NCBI RefSeq assembly: GCF_030580855.1
Contig: NZ_JAUQOP010000016.1
Coordinates: forward strand, 1 to 64,000
Length of the DNA stretch: 64,000 bases
Direction of reading: 5' to 3'
Origin: Pseudomonas citrullilanati
GTDB lineage: Bacteria > Pseudomonadota > Gammaproteobacteria > Pseudomonadales > Pseudomonadaceae
Shown here: positions 46,732 to 58,314 of the stretch, piece after piece
Layout of the letters: each line of letters starts with the position of its first letter
Position numbering within the stretch: the first letter of the stretch is position 1
The notes under the pieces: model-generated
The model's database searches: none
The model's input: the letters and a program-made list of their open reading frames with translations, nothing else
Told to the model about the DNA's origin: nothing
Translations under genes and position numbers: made by a program

Positions 46732-47175
46732 ATGTCGATCGCGAGCGTATTCAACATCGCCGGCAGTGCCATGAGTGCCCAGACCACTCGTCTGAACACC
46801 GTCGCCAGTAACATCGCCAACGCCGAGACCGTCTCGTCGAGCATCGACCAGACCTACCGTGCCCGGCACCCGGTGTTCGCCACCATGTTCCAGGGCGGCC
46901 AGAGCGGCGGCAGCGATTCGCTGTTCCAGGAGCAGGGCGCGGCCGGGCAGGGCGTGCAGGTGTTGGGCGTGGTCGAAGACCAGAGCAACCTCGAGGCGCG
47001 CTACGAGCCCAACCATCCGGCGGCCGACGCCAAGGGCTACGTCTATTACCCGAACGTCAACGTGGTCGAGGAAATGGCCGACATGATTTCCGCCAGTCGT
47101 TCGTTCCAGACCAACGCCGAAATGATGAACACCGCCAAAACCATGATGCAGAAGGTCCTGACCCTCGGTCAGTGA
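46732..47175 (+). CDS. flgC: flagellar proximal rod protein FlgC
   Basis: 147 residues. Starts MSIASVFNIAGSAMSAQTTR with LNTVASNIANAETV, the rod/hook N-terminal motif, and ends VEEMADMISASRSFQTNAEM. It lies 15 bp before flgD and is co-transcribed with its neighbours. Confidence 0.95.
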   Translation: MSIASVFNIAGSAMSAQTTRLNTVASNIANAETVSSSIDQTYRARHPVFATMFQGGQSGGSDSLFQEQGAAGQGVQVLGVVEDQSNLEARYEPNHPAADAKGYVYYPNVNVVEEMADMISASRSFQTNAEMMNTAKTMMQKVLTLGQ

Positions 47176-47190
47176 TAAGGGGCGAGCCAC

Positions 47191-47913
47191 ATGAGCGTTA
47201 CCAACACCACCGGCGGCTTGAGCCTCAACGAGATCCTGGCGAACTCTTCGGTCAAGACCAACACCCCCACCGATAGCCTGGCTTCGGTGACGGGGGCGGC
47301 GACCGGCAAGAAAGAACTGGGCAAGGATGCGTTCCTGCAATTGCTGGTGACCCAGCTGAAGAACCAGAACCCGTTGGAGCCTCAGGACAACGGTGAGTTC
47401 GTCGCCCAGCTGGCGCAGTTCAGCAGCCTGGAAGGCATCACCACCCTCAACCAGACGGTGAGCGGCATCGCCGGCAACTACAACTCGTCCCAGGCCTTGC
47501 AGGCGTCGTCGCTGGTCGGGCGCTCGGTGATCGCCCCGGGCGACAAGGCCGTGGTCGATACCTCCAAGAGCCTCAACGGCACGGTGGTGGTCCCGGCCTC
47601 GGTTTCCTCCGTGGCGGTCAAGATCGTCGACAAGGATGGCAAGACCGTCCGCACCATCGACCTGGGCAGCCAGAAGGCCGGCAACTCCGCCTTCATCTGG
47701 GATGGCAAGAACGATGCGGGCGCGACGGTCGAATCGGGCACCTATACCTTCGCCGCCTCGACCACCATCGACGGCAAGGCCACGTCGCTGATCACCAACC
47801 TGCCGGCGACGGTCAGCAGCGTGACGATCAGCCAGACGGGCGGTGAACTGATGCTCAACCTCGCCGGGCTGGGCAGCATCGCCCTGTCCAAAGTACAAAC
47901 TATTGGTATGTAA
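47191..47913 (+). CDS. flgD: flagellar hook capping protein FlgD
   Basis: 240 residues. FLQLLVTQLKNQNPLEPQDN and EFVAQLAQFSSLEGITTLNQ are the FlgD hallmark; the rest comprises Tudor-like and FN3-like parts (KIVDKDGKTVRTIDLGSQ, FIWDGKNDAG). It scaffolds hook polymerisation and is shed on completion. Confidence 0.95.
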   Translation: MSVTNTTGGLSLNEILANSSVKTNTPTDSLASVTGAATGKKELGKDAFLQLLVTQLKNQNPLEPQDNGEFVAQLAQFSSLEGITTLNQTVSGIAGNYNSSQALQASSLVGRSVIAPGDKAVVDTSKSLNGTVVVPASVSSVAVKIVDKDGKTVRTIDLGSQKAGNSAFIWDGKNDAGATVESGTYTFAASTTIDGKATSLITNLPATVSSVTISQTGGELMLNLAGLGSIALSKVQTIGM

Positions 47914-47943
47914 GAGCCGACTAACCCGGCAAAGGAGTGGAAA

Positions 47944-49242
47944 ATGTCTTTCAACATCGGCCTTAGCGGTCTCTATGCAGCCAACAAGCAGCTGGACGTT
48001 ACCGGCAACAACATCGCCAACGTCGCGACCACCGGTTTCAAATCGTCCCGCGCGGAATTCGAGGATGTCTACTCGGCCACCAAGCTGGGTTCGGGCAGCA
48101 AGACCGTCGGCAACGGCGTGCGCCTGGCCAACGTTTCCCAACAGTTCGGCCAGGGTGACGTCAACAACACCGGCAACGTGCTGGACATGGGTATCCAGGG
48201 CCAGGGCTTCTTCGTCCTGAGCAACGACGGCTCGCTGAGCTACACCCGCGCCGGTACCTTCAAGACCGACAAGGAAGGCTTCATCACCAACACCGACGGC
48301 ACCTCGCGCCTGCAGGGCTACGGTGTGGACGCCAACGGCAAGATCCAGAACGGCATCCTGACCGACCTGCGCATCGACACCTCCAACCTGCCGCCACAAG
48401 CGACCAGCCTGGTGTCGTCGACGATCAACCTGAACTCCACCGCTCCGGCGATCACCGCGGCGTTCAACCCGAGCGACACGGCCACGTTCACCAAGCAGTT
48501 CACCACCCCGGTCTATGACACCCAGGGCAACCAGCACTCCATGGACCAGTACATGGTCAAGACGGCCGGCAACACCTGGAACGTCTACACCCTGATCGAC
48601 GGCCGCAACCTCAATGGCAGCTTGCCGACCACGACCGGCGCGACCGCACCGGTGCCTTCGACCATGACCTTCGATTCGAGCGGCAAGCTGACCCAGGTCA
48701 GCACTCCGCCTGCCACCATCAACAACGACCTGGTGTTGACCGGCTGGGTGCCGGGCACCGTGACCAACGGCGTGTGGGCTGCCAACGGGGCCGCGAGTGC
48801 GCCAAGCATCACGATCTCCATGACCAACACCACCCAGTTCAACGCCGACACCGCGCGCTCGATTCCAACCCAGAACGGCTACGCCACCGGCCAGATCACC
48901 AACCTGACCATCGACGGCAGCGGCGTGCTGTTGGCCAACTTCAGCAACAACCAGACCAAGCCGATCGGCCAGCTCGCCCTCGCCAGCTTCACCAACGAGC
49001 AGGGCCTGCAACCGGTAGGTGGCACCAGCTGGAAGGAAACCTTCGCTTCGGGCATCCCGGGCTACGACGCGCCAACCACCGGCACCCTGGGTTCGATCGT
49101 CTCCAACTCCCTGGAAGAGTCCAACGTCAACCTGACCAACGAATTGGTCGAGCTGATCAAGGCGCAGAGCAACTACCAGGCAAACGCCAAGACCATCTCC
49201 ACCCAGAGCACCATCATGCAGACCATCATCCAGATGACCTGA
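47944..49242 (+). CDS. flgE: flagellar hook protein FlgE
   Basis: 432 residues. LYAANKQLDVTGNNIANVAT at the N-terminus and the C-terminal coil ELVELIKAQSNYQANAKTIS are the conserved hook ends; the middle is the variable exposed domain. It is the last gene of the operon here: a terminator follows and flgF is not downstream, unlike the standard flgBCDEFG order. Confidence 0.96.
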   Translation: MSFNIGLSGLYAANKQLDVTGNNIANVATTGFKSSRAEFEDVYSATKLGSGSKTVGNGVRLANVSQQFGQGDVNNTGNVLDMGIQGQGFFVLSNDGSLSYTRAGTFKTDKEGFITNTDGTSRLQGYGVDANGKIQNGILTDLRIDTSNLPPQATSLVSSTINLNSTAPAITAAFNPSDTATFTKQFTTPVYDTQGNQHSMDQYMVKTAGNTWNVYTLIDGRNLNGSLPTTTGATAPVPSTMTFDSSGKLTQVSTPPATINNDLVLTGWVPGTVTNGVWAANGAASAPSITISMTNTTQFNADTARSIPTQNGYATGQITNLTIDGSGVLLANFSNNQTKPIGQLALASFTNEQGLQPVGGTSWKETFASGIPGYDAPTTGTLGSIVSNSLEESNVNLTNELVELIKAQSNYQANAKTISTQSTIMQTIIQMT

Positions 49243-49270
49243 TGTCGCGGATGGCTTGAAGCTGCACAAG

Positions 49271-49298
49271 GAGCCCCTCGCAAGAGGGGCTTTCTTTT
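49271..49298 (+). terminator. terminator after flgE
   Basis: AGCCCCTC-GCAA-GAGGGGCT stem followed by TTCTTTT. Confidence 0.85.
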
Positions 49299-49330
49299 GA
49301 GTGGGTATTTGTATTGCCTGTGCCGGCCTT

Positions 49331-49405
49331 ATCGCGAGCAGGCTCGCTCCCACAAAGACTAGACAGTACACATCATTGCTGTGGGAGCGAGCCTGCTCGC
49401 GATGG
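49331..49405. repeat. REP doublet (GCGAGC family)
   Basis: ATCGCGAGCAGGCTCGCTCC and its inverted copy GGAGCGAGCCTGCTCGCGAT, between flgE and nrdA. Palindromes here are natural sites for rearrangement. Confidence 0.9.
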
Positions 49406-49440
49406 CGCCAGTCCAGGCGCCACTTTTCTCCAGGCAAAAG

Positions 49441-49482
49441 AAACCCCCGATAGACCAGCAGTCTATCGGGGGTTTTTTCTTT
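49441..49482. terminator. bidirectional terminator, end of nrdA
   Basis: ACCCCCGATAGAC-CAGCA-GTCTATCGGGGGT, with T-rich flanks on both strands (TTTTTTC and, on the minus strand, TTTCTTTTG). Confidence 0.88.
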
Positions 49483-49515
49483 CAGCAGGCGCCTCTCGGT
49501 GCCCACTGGCTCAGC

Positions 49516-52407
<2,892 letters not shown>

Positions 52408-52745
52408 GGGTGTCTCCACAGTCTCTATGTTTGTTTGGGCACCATCACGGTGCCCACCGTTCCGTCCTGAAGCACTACAACCGGCTGGCGCCGGGCATAA
52501 CAACTTCGGGACAGTAGGAAACAGGCGTCTGGCGCTGTTTCCATCCGAAGTTCTCGGGTCGCGAGCGTGGCTCGAAACCGGATTTGCAGGGGGCAGCGAT
52601 GAACTGCAACACCCGTACCGTTTCGGTCGTTTTCGACCTCGAAACAGTCGCCATCCGCAGGGGCGGTCTGGGCTTGGGGAAACGCGGTTGTTTCAGTTGG
52701 ACAGAAGCAGGAAAAGCGCTTGAAATCTCTGTCCAACTAGTGTTT

Positions 52746-52775
52746 GGGTTTTGGCCAAAACCCCTACATGTAGGG
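52746..52775. promoter_or_regulatory. overlapping palindromes upstream of nrdA
   Basis: GGGTTTTGGCCAAAACCC (52746-52763), a perfect 18-bp palindrome, overlaps CCCTACATGTAGGG (52762-52775), a perfect 14-bp palindrome. They lie about 340 bp upstream of the nrdA start, on the minus-strand 5' side. Likely operator sites; the binding protein is unknown, and NrdR is only one candidate. Confidence 0.6.
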
Positions 52776-52834
52776 TTTTTTACGCGGCGGGCTACAAGAT
52801 AATGCGTTTTGGGGGGGGAATGCAACGTACTACC

Positions 52835-52843
52835 TGTGGATAA
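52835..52843. promoter_or_regulatory. DnaA box upstream of nrdA
   Basis: TGTGGATAA is the exact complement of the consensus DnaA box TTATCCACA. DnaA is known to regulate nrdAB in E. coli through such boxes. A chance match of one 9-mer is possible. Confidence 0.5.
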
Positions 52844-53113
52844 GCCTGTGCGTAATTTGTGTGAGAAACGTGGAACGGCGCTGTAGGCCGCGACCTAGCT
52901 GGAGCGAGGCTTTTTTCATCGTTTTCAACCACCCGAAAACAGCCCGATGGTTTTTGCGGGCGCGGACGTTACCACATAAAACCCAGCCGATCGAAACGCA
53001 TTTGTTCGCTTGTTTTCTGCGCAGGCCACGTTTATACAATCGGCCCGTGCGTCGGACATGTTCTCCTCCTTTAACATGACAAAAAGAGGGGAGGCGCTGT
53101 ACTTGGCGCTCTT
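52844..53113. other. intergenic stretch between nrdA and rstA
   Basis: Nothing recognisable as a gene. It likely contains the nrdA leader and promoter and, from 53114, a palindromic repeat. ORF-like frames here lack a family or ribosome site. Confidence 0.4.
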
Positions 53114-53232
53114 TGTGGCGAGGGGATTTATCCCCGTTGGGTCGCGAAGCGGCCCCCTGCGTTCTGTCCGATGCACCTGTTGGCAATTCGGGGCTGCTGC
53201 GCAGCCCAGCGGGGATAAATCCCCTCGCCACA
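53114..53232. repeat. interspersed palindromic repeat, GGGGATTTATCCCC family, copy 1
   Basis: Outer arms TGTGGCGAGGGGATTTATCC and GGATAAATCCCCTCGCCACA are near-perfect inverted repeats, with an inner pair around CGTTGGG...GCCCAGCGG. Same family as 56544, 60364 and 63285. Confidence 0.9.
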
Positions 53233-53283
53233 GGGTTTTGTGCTGATCCTTCCTTTTATATTCGCAGCAAGACGAGGCCCTCA

Positions 53284-54006
53284 GTGGAACAAGAAGCCTG
53301 GCAGGTATTGATCGTCGAGGATGACCAGCGTCTGGCCGAGCTGACCCGCGAGTACCTCGAAAGCCACGGCCTGCGCGTCGCCATCGAGGGCGACGGGGCG
53401 GTGGCGGCGGGGCGGATCATTGCCGAGCAGCCGGACCTGGTGGTCCTTGACCTGATGCTGCCTGGCGAGGACGGCCTGAGCATCTGCCGCAAGGTGCGCG
53501 AGCGGTACGATGGGCCGATCCTGATGCTCACGGCCCGCACCGACGACACCGATCAGATCCAGGGCCTGGACCTGGGCGCCGACGATTACGTCTGCAAGCC
53601 GGTGCGCCCACGCCTGCTGCTGGCCCGGATCCAGGCCCTGCTGCGACGCAGTGAACCGGAGACGTCCCCCGCGCAAAAACCGCGACGCCTGCGATTCGGC
53701 CCGCTGGTGGTGGACAACGCCCTGCGCGAGGCCTGGTTGCAGGACAACGGCATCGAATTGACCAGCGCCGAGTTCGACCTGCTGTGGTTGCTGGTGTCGA
53801 ATGCCGGGCGCATCCTGTCCCGGGAAGAAATCTTCACCGCCCTGCGCGGTATCGGCTATGACGGCCAGGACCGCTCCATCGACGTGCGCATTTCGCGCAT
53901 CCGCCCCAAGATCGGCGACGACCCGGACCATCCACGGCTGATCAAGACCGTGCGTAGCAAGGGCTACCTGTTCGTGCCCGAAGCCTGTGTAGACGCGGCG
54001 CCGTGA
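53284..54006 (+). CDS. rstA: OmpR-family response regulator (RstA-like)
   Basis: 240 residues. Receiver domain with VEDD, phospho-acceptor in VVLDLMLPGEDG and Lys in YVCKPVRP; C-terminal winged helix with FDLLWLLVSNAGRILSREEI and VRISRIRPKIGDDP. The start is inferred as GTG (VEQEAWQVLIVEDD) with ACGAGG upstream; no ATG is available. It partners the next gene by a 4-base GTGA overlap. The gene symbol is based on resemblance and on the position beside nrdA, the order known from P. aeruginosa. Confidence 0.86.
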   Translation: MEQEAWQVLIVEDDQRLAELTREYLESHGLRVAIEGDGAVAAGRIIAEQPDLVVLDLMLPGEDGLSICRKVRERYDGPILMLTARTDDTDQIQGLDLGADDYVCKPVRPRLLLARIQALLRRSEPETSPAQKPRRLRFGPLVVDNALREAWLQDNGIELTSAEFDLLWLLVSNAGRILSREEIFTALRGIGYDGQDRSIDVRISRIRPKIGDDPDHPRLIKTVRSKGYLFVPEACVDAAP

Positions 54007-55613
54007 ACTCGATCTTCCTGCGTATCTATGGCGGCATGTGCGCGGCGCTGGTGCTGGTGGCAGTGCTGGGCGTGCTGGCCCTGCACCTGCTCAACCAGGC
54101 TCGCAGCGAGCAATACCGCGAGCGCCTGGCCCATGGCACGTTCTCGTTGATGGCCGACAACCTGCGACCGATGAACGACACCGAACGGCACCGGGCCCTG
54201 GTGGTCTGGGGGCGCTTGCTGGGCATCCCCCTGGCCTTGCAGACGTTCACCCAGACTCACCTGGACCTCAGCCAGCGCACCCGCGTGCTGCGTGGCCAGG
54301 CGCTGGTCGAGCAGACCGGGCCCCACGCGGCGAAGGTCTACCGGCTGGTCAGCGATGGCGAGCAGTTGATGCTGGTGGGGGAAGTCCAGCAAATCAGCGA
54401 GCAATTGGCCCGGGCGACCATTTACCTGCTGGCCGACGAACTGGTGCGCTACCCGGTGGGCGAGCAGCCCCGGCGACTGGCCCAGCTCAAGGAGGAAAAA
54501 GGCTTCGGTTTCGACTTGCGCCTCATGACCGCCGAACAGGCGGACATGGACGAAGACCAGCGCCGTCGGGTGTCCGAGGGCGATACGGTGATGGCATTGG
54601 GCAAGGGCGGCGACTCGATCCGCGTGTTCGCCGGCATGGTCGGTACGCCGTGGGTGCTGGAGATCGGCCCGCTGTACCAGATGAACCCCTATCCGCCGCA
54701 ATGGCTGGTGCTGATCGCGGCGTTGGGGTTGAGCCTGATCGGCCTGATCGTCTACCTCTTGGTGCGCCAGTTGGAGCGGCGCTTGCGCGGCCTGGAGTCG
54801 GCGGCCACGCAAATCGCCCAGGGCAGCCTGGAAACCCGGGTGCCGGCCCGCGGGGCCGACTCGGTCGGGCGCCTGGCCGCGGCGTTCAACGGCATGGCCG
54901 AACACTTGCAGCAGTTGCTGGCGATCCAGCGTGAGCTGGTGCGGGCGGTCTCCCACGAATTGCGCACGCCGGTGGCGCGCCTGCGCTTCGGTCTGGAAAT
55001 GCTCGGCACGGCGACCACGCCCCAGGCCCGGGACAAATACCTGGCGGGCATGGACCACGACATCGAGGACCTGGATCGTCTGGTGGACGAGATGCTGACC
55101 TATGCGCGTCTGGAACAGGGCTCACCGGCGTTGAATTTCCAGCGAGTGGACCTGGATGCGCTGGTCAACCAGGTGATCGAGGAACTGGGCCCGTTGCGGG
55201 CCGGGGTCACCGTCGAGCGCGGCCTGTGCCTGTCGGCCGCCGATTGCGACGGTGCCTGGGTCGAGGCCGAGCCCCGGTTCCTGCATCGGGCCTTGCAGAA
55301 CCTGGTGGGCAATGCCATGCGTCACGCCAGTTCGCGGGTGACCGTCAGCTACCAGGTGGGCCAGTTGCGCTGTCGGGTGGACGTGGAGGATGACGGGCCG
55401 GGCGTGCCGGAGGCGGCCTGGGAGCGGATCTTCAAGCCTTTCCTGCGCCTGGACGACAGCCGCGCCCGGGCCTCGGGCGGGCATGGACTGGGCCTGTCGA
55501 TCGTGCGGCGGATCATCCACTGGCACGACGGCCGGGCGTTGATCGGCAAGAGCAAGAACCTGGGCGGGGCGTGCTTCAGCTTGAGTTGGCCGAGGCATCA
55601 GGACAGGTCTTGA
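54003..55613 (+). CDS. rstB: sensor histidine kinase (RstB-like)
   Basis: 536 residues, GTG start. Membrane helix FLRIYGGMCAALVLVAVLGV, a periplasmic domain of about 200 residues, a second helix (WLVLIAALGLSLIGLIVYLL), HAMP, the dimerisation helix with phospho-acceptor in AVSHELRTPVARLRFG, then HATPase with NLVGNAMRHA and DDGPGVPEAAWERIF. Signal unknown. A REP doublet follows. Confidence 0.87.
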   Translation: MNSIFLRIYGGMCAALVLVAVLGVLALHLLNQARSEQYRERLAHGTFSLMADNLRPMNDTERHRALVVWGRLLGIPLALQTFTQTHLDLSQRTRVLRGQALVEQTGPHAAKVYRLVSDGEQLMLVGEVQQISEQLARATIYLLADELVRYPVGEQPRRLAQLKEEKGFGFDLRLMTAEQADMDEDQRRRVSEGDTVMALGKGGDSIRVFAGMVGTPWVLEIGPLYQMNPYPPQWLVLIAALGLSLIGLIVYLLVRQLERRLRGLESAATQIAQGSLETRVPARGADSVGRLAAAFNGMAEHLQQLLAIQRELVRAVSHELRTPVARLRFGLEMLGTATTPQARDKYLAGMDHDIEDLDRLVDEMLTYARLEQGSPALNFQRVDLDALVNQVIEELGPLRAGVTVERGLCLSAADCDGAWVEAEPRFLHRALQNLVGNAMRHASSRVTVSYQVGQLRCRVDVEDDGPGVPEAAWERIFKPFLRLDDSRARASGGHGLGLSIVRRIIHWHDGRALIGKSKNLGGACFSLSWPRHQDRS

Positions 55614-55638
55614 GGACGCGGGTGAATGGTAAGCCGCC

Positions 55639-55720
55639 ATCGCGGGCAAGCCTTGCTCCCACAGATCAGTTTTCCCTCATTTAAGTGTGGCTTGCTGTGG
55701 GAGCAAGGCTTGCCCGCGAT
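55639..55720. repeat. REP doublet (GCGGGC variant)
   Basis: ATCGCGGGCAAGCCTTGCTC and its inverted copy TGGGAGCAAGGCTTGCCCGC, between convergent rstB and pcpS. Its arms closely match the 28-bp arms bounding the array at 3803-4340. Confidence 0.9.
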
Positions 55721-55745
55721 GAGGCCCTCCCAAACACCAAAAATC

Positions 55746-56480
55746 TCAGGCGCTTATCCCCACCAGGCTCAACAACTGCCCATCCTTCACCGCGAACTGG
55801 GCCTGCAGTTCACGGCCATGGTGCCATTCGGACGACAGGTCGGTCAGCAACCGCAGCCGTACCTGGCCGTCGCGGGACCAGTCGAGCACCTCGGCATGCT
55901 CGAAATAAAAGCGCTGCCCGACGATCGGGTACAACGCCTTGAACAGGCTTTCCTTCACGGAAAAGGTCAGGGTCACCAGCAGCGCCCGGTCATTGCCCTG
56001 GAGCGCGGCCAGGCGCTGCAACTCTGGCGGCGTGAGGATTTCCCCGCACAGGCGTTCGGCGCGCTCGGGTTCGAGCAGGTTTTCCAGGTCCAGGCCCAGG
56101 CCGCGCCAGTCGCGCTTGCGGGCGACGATGGCGGCCGCACGGCCGGTGCCGTGGGTGATCGAACCGCTGACATGAGCCGGCCACACCGGGGCGCGGTCCT
56201 CGCCGATGGCCGGCACACAGGCCTGGCCATCGAGCCGCTGCAATGCCGCCCGGGCGCAGATTCGCCCGGCGAGGAATTCGGCCTGGCGCTTGGCCACCGA
56301 GCGCTGGATGCTTACCGGCGGTTCGATACCGCTGTTGGGGAAGTCGGTGCCCACCAACAGCAACGGGTCGAAGCGGGTGCTCAGCAGCACCGTATCGGGC
56401 AGGGCGTCGGGCAACAGCCAGCGATCATCCAGGGGCGAGCAACAGGCGGGCAGGGTGGGGAGTGCGTTCATGTCGGGCAT
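55746..56480 (-). CDS. pcpS: 4'-phosphopantetheinyl transferase (PcpS/Sfp type)
   Basis: 244 residues; adds the 4'-phosphopantetheine arm from CoA to carrier proteins of fatty-acid and secondary metabolism. The ISGSITHGTGRAAAIVARK and GLGLDLENLLEPER blocks, and FSVKESLFKALYPIVGQRFY with the magnesium-binding FSxKES motif, are those of the broad-range Sfp group, and the whole layout follows PcpS. A second in-frame ATG at 56471 is an alternative start. Confidence 0.93.
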   Translation of the reverse strand: MPDMNALPTLPACCSPLDDRWLLPDALPDTVLLSTRFDPLLLVGTDFPNSGIEPPVSIQRSVAKRQAEFLAGRICARAALQRLDGQACVPAIGEDRAPVWPAHVSGSITHGTGRAAAIVARKRDWRGLGLDLENLLEPERAERLCGEILTPPELQRLAALQGNDRALLVTLTFSVKESLFKALYPIVGQRFYFEHAEVLDWSRDGQVRLRLLTDLSSEWHHGRELQAQFAVKDGQLLSLVGISA

Positions 56481-56543
56481 TTTGCCGGGTTAGGTGCAGG
56501 CTGGGTAGGGGCCAGTCTGGGGGGCGGGGGACAACTCGGCCTT

Positions 56544-56669
56544 TGTGGCGAGGGTATTTATCCCGGTTGGGCTGCGTAGCAGCCCCCTTCTGTAAGGCCT
56601 GACACGCTGCGATGGCGGCCGGACTGAGGGGCGCTTCGCACCCCAGCGGGGATAAATCCCCTCGCCACA
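56544..56669. repeat. interspersed palindromic repeat, GGGGATTTATCCCC family, copy 2
   Basis: TGTGGCGAGGGTATTTATCC with inverted GGATAAATCCCCTCGCCACA; one substitution in the left arm. Between pcpS and the dienelactone hydrolase gene. Confidence 0.9.
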
Positions 56670-56677
56670 GGATGTAA

Positions 56678-57466
56678 TCAGAATATCTTCTTGAAGAACG
56701 CCTGCATGTCCGCCCACGATTTTTCATCGGCGGCCTTGTTGTAGCCGATGTCCGGCCCGCCATGCTCGCCGTGGCTCAGGCGGTCGGCGTCAGGGTTGCT
56801 GAAGCCGTGCTTGGCGCCTTCGAGGCTGACGAATTTATAGTCGGCGCCGGCCTTGTCCATCTCGCTCTTGAACGCGGTGACGTTGTCTTCGGTGACCATG
56901 CTGTCCAGGGCGCCATGCTCGACCAGCAGCTTGGCCTTGACGCTACCGGGCGTGGCCGGGGTGTTGGTCACCAGCGCACCGTGGAAACTCACCACGCCGG
57001 CCAGCGGCACGCCCTGGCGTGCGGCGTCCAGCACCACCTTGCCGCCGAAGCAGTAGCCGATGGCGGCCAGTTTGTCCGGGTCGGTCTGGGGCTGTTTCGT
57101 CAGCAGGTCGAGCCCGGCCTGGAAGCGCGCACTGGCGGCCTTGCCATCCTTGAGGGCCGCCTGCATGAAGGCCATGGCGTCCTTCGGGTGCTCGGTGTTC
57201 TTGCCGTCGCCGTACATGTCGATGGCCAGGGCGCTGTAGCCCAGGCCGGCGAGGTCGCGGGCCCGGCGCTTGGCGTAGTCATTCAACCCCCACCATTCGT
57301 GCACCACCACCACGCCCGGGCGCGGCCCCTTGACGGCATCGTCGTAGGCGTAATAGCCGATCAGCTGGGTGCCGTCGGCACTGGTGTAGGGGATCTCCTG
57401 GGTCTGGATGGCGGCGTGGCTCACGCCGCCAAGGGCCAGCAGTACAACGGCAAGCAACCTGCGCAT
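56678..57466 (-). CDS. dienelactone hydrolase family protein, exported
   Basis: 262 residues. MRRLLAVVLLALGGVSHA is a signal peptide, so the enzyme is probably periplasmic. The fold is an alpha/beta hydrolase with VVVVHEWWGLNDYAKRRARD, the nucleophile Cys in AAIGYCFGGKVVLDA, an Asp in the Ser/Cys-Asp-His triad, and His in GAKHGFSNPDAD. The start at 57466 has an AAGGAGA site. In P. aeruginosa a similar gene follows pcpS. Substrate unknown. Confidence 0.87.
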   Translation of the reverse strand: MRRLLAVVLLALGGVSHAAIQTQEIPYTSADGTQLIGYYAYDDAVKGPRPGVVVVHEWWGLNDYAKRRARDLAGLGYSALAIDMYGDGKNTEHPKDAMAFMQAALKDGKAASARFQAGLDLLTKQPQTDPDKLAAIGYCFGGKVVLDAARQGVPLAGVVSFHGALVTNTPATPGSVKAKLLVEHGALDSMVTEDNVTAFKSEMDKAGADYKFVSLEGAKHGFSNPDADRLSHGEHGGPDIGYNKAADEKSWADMQAFFKKIF

Positions 57467-57530
57467 GGTGGTTCTCCTTGAAATGGGGGTCGTGCGAGAC
57501 AAGACACTCTAGCCGATTCATTCAGCCCAG

Positions 57531-57558
57531 GTTCAGAGAACGTTCAAGGGGTGTTCAG
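57531..57558 (+). promoter_or_regulatory. tandem PhoP-type box upstream of oprH
   Basis: GTTCA begins at 57531, 57542 and 57553, exactly 11 bp apart. PhoP recognises direct hexamer repeats with this 11-bp period (GTTTA-N5-GTTTA). Three half-sites rather than two are present, about 62 bp before the oprH start. Confidence 0.7.
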
Positions 57559-57619
57559 GGACCGCTGGTTAACGTGACGGCGACTTCACCCACCACCCAC
57601 GCTTGAAAGGACTTTGATC

Positions 57620-58219
57620 ATGACCGCGATGAAGAAACTGCTACTGGCTTTCACGGTGCTGGGCGCCAGCGCCATGGCCCACGCCGATGACAATTTCGCC
57701 AGCCTGACCCTGGGCCAGACCAGCGACAAGGTCAAGAAATCCGACGCCCTGAACGACAACCTGGGCCATCCGAACGCCGACGGCATCATCGGCAAGGACA
57801 CCACCTACGGCATTCGCCTCGGCAAGCAGAACGACCAGGGGCGCTACTACGCCACCTACGACAATGTCTCGGGCACCCACAACGGCATCAAGCTGCGCCA
57901 GGAGAACCTGCTGGGCAGCTACGATGTGTTCTACCCGGTCACCAGCACCACCAAGCTGTTCGGCGGCGGCACGGCAGGCCTGACCAAGTTGACCCAGGAT
58001 TCCCCCGGCTACAGCCGCGACAGCGACATCGGCTACGCGGTGGGCTTGCAGGGCGGCGTCTTGCAGCAAATTTCGCAGAACACCTCGGTAGAACTGGGTT
58101 ACCGTTACCTGCGCAGCAACGCCAGCACCGAAATGAGCCCCCACGGTGGCGACAAGGTCGGTTCGCTGGACCTGACCAGCAGCGCCCAGACCTACCTGTC
58201 CGCCAACTACACGTTCTAG
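57620..58219 (+). CDS. oprH: PhoP/Q-inducible outer membrane protein OprH
   Basis: 199 residues. Signal peptide MTAMKKLLLAFTVLGASAMA (cut before HADDNFASLTLGQTS), then an eight-stranded barrel pattern of alternating residues ending in TYLSANYTF with terminal Phe. OprH binds LPS and is induced at low Mg2+ by PhoP. First gene of oprH-phoP-phoQ, so the regulators are autoregulated. A hairpin (CGCCGGATCG...CGATCCGGCG) between oprH and phoP may reduce read-through. Confidence 0.93.
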   Translation: MTAMKKLLLAFTVLGASAMAHADDNFASLTLGQTSDKVKKSDALNDNLGHPNADGIIGKDTTYGIRLGKQNDQGRYYATYDNVSGTHNGIKLRQENLLGSYDVFYPVTSTTKLFGGGTAGLTKLTQDSPGYSRDSDIGYAVGLQGGVLQQISQNTSVELGYRYLRSNASTEMSPHGGDKVGSLDLTSSAQTYLSANYTF

Positions 58220-58232
58220 GCTGAGGGTGGCC

Positions 58233-58268
58233 CGCCGGATCGGCCAGGACGATCCGGCGCCTTTCGTT
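58233..58268 (+). terminator. hairpin between oprH and phoP, probably partial terminator
   Basis: CGCCGGATCG-GCCAGGA-CGATCCGGCG perfect 10-bp stem followed by CCTTTCGTT, a weak T-run suitable for attenuation. Confidence 0.6.
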
Positions 58269-58314
58269 GCGGCATACAGTGCCTGATCGTTCGATTCGCC
58301 TTGGGAGGGGCTTC

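Noticed and set aside
46246..49506. Minus-strand frame of 1086 codons opposite flgBCDE
   Set aside because: Shadow frame opposite four well-identified flagellar genes.
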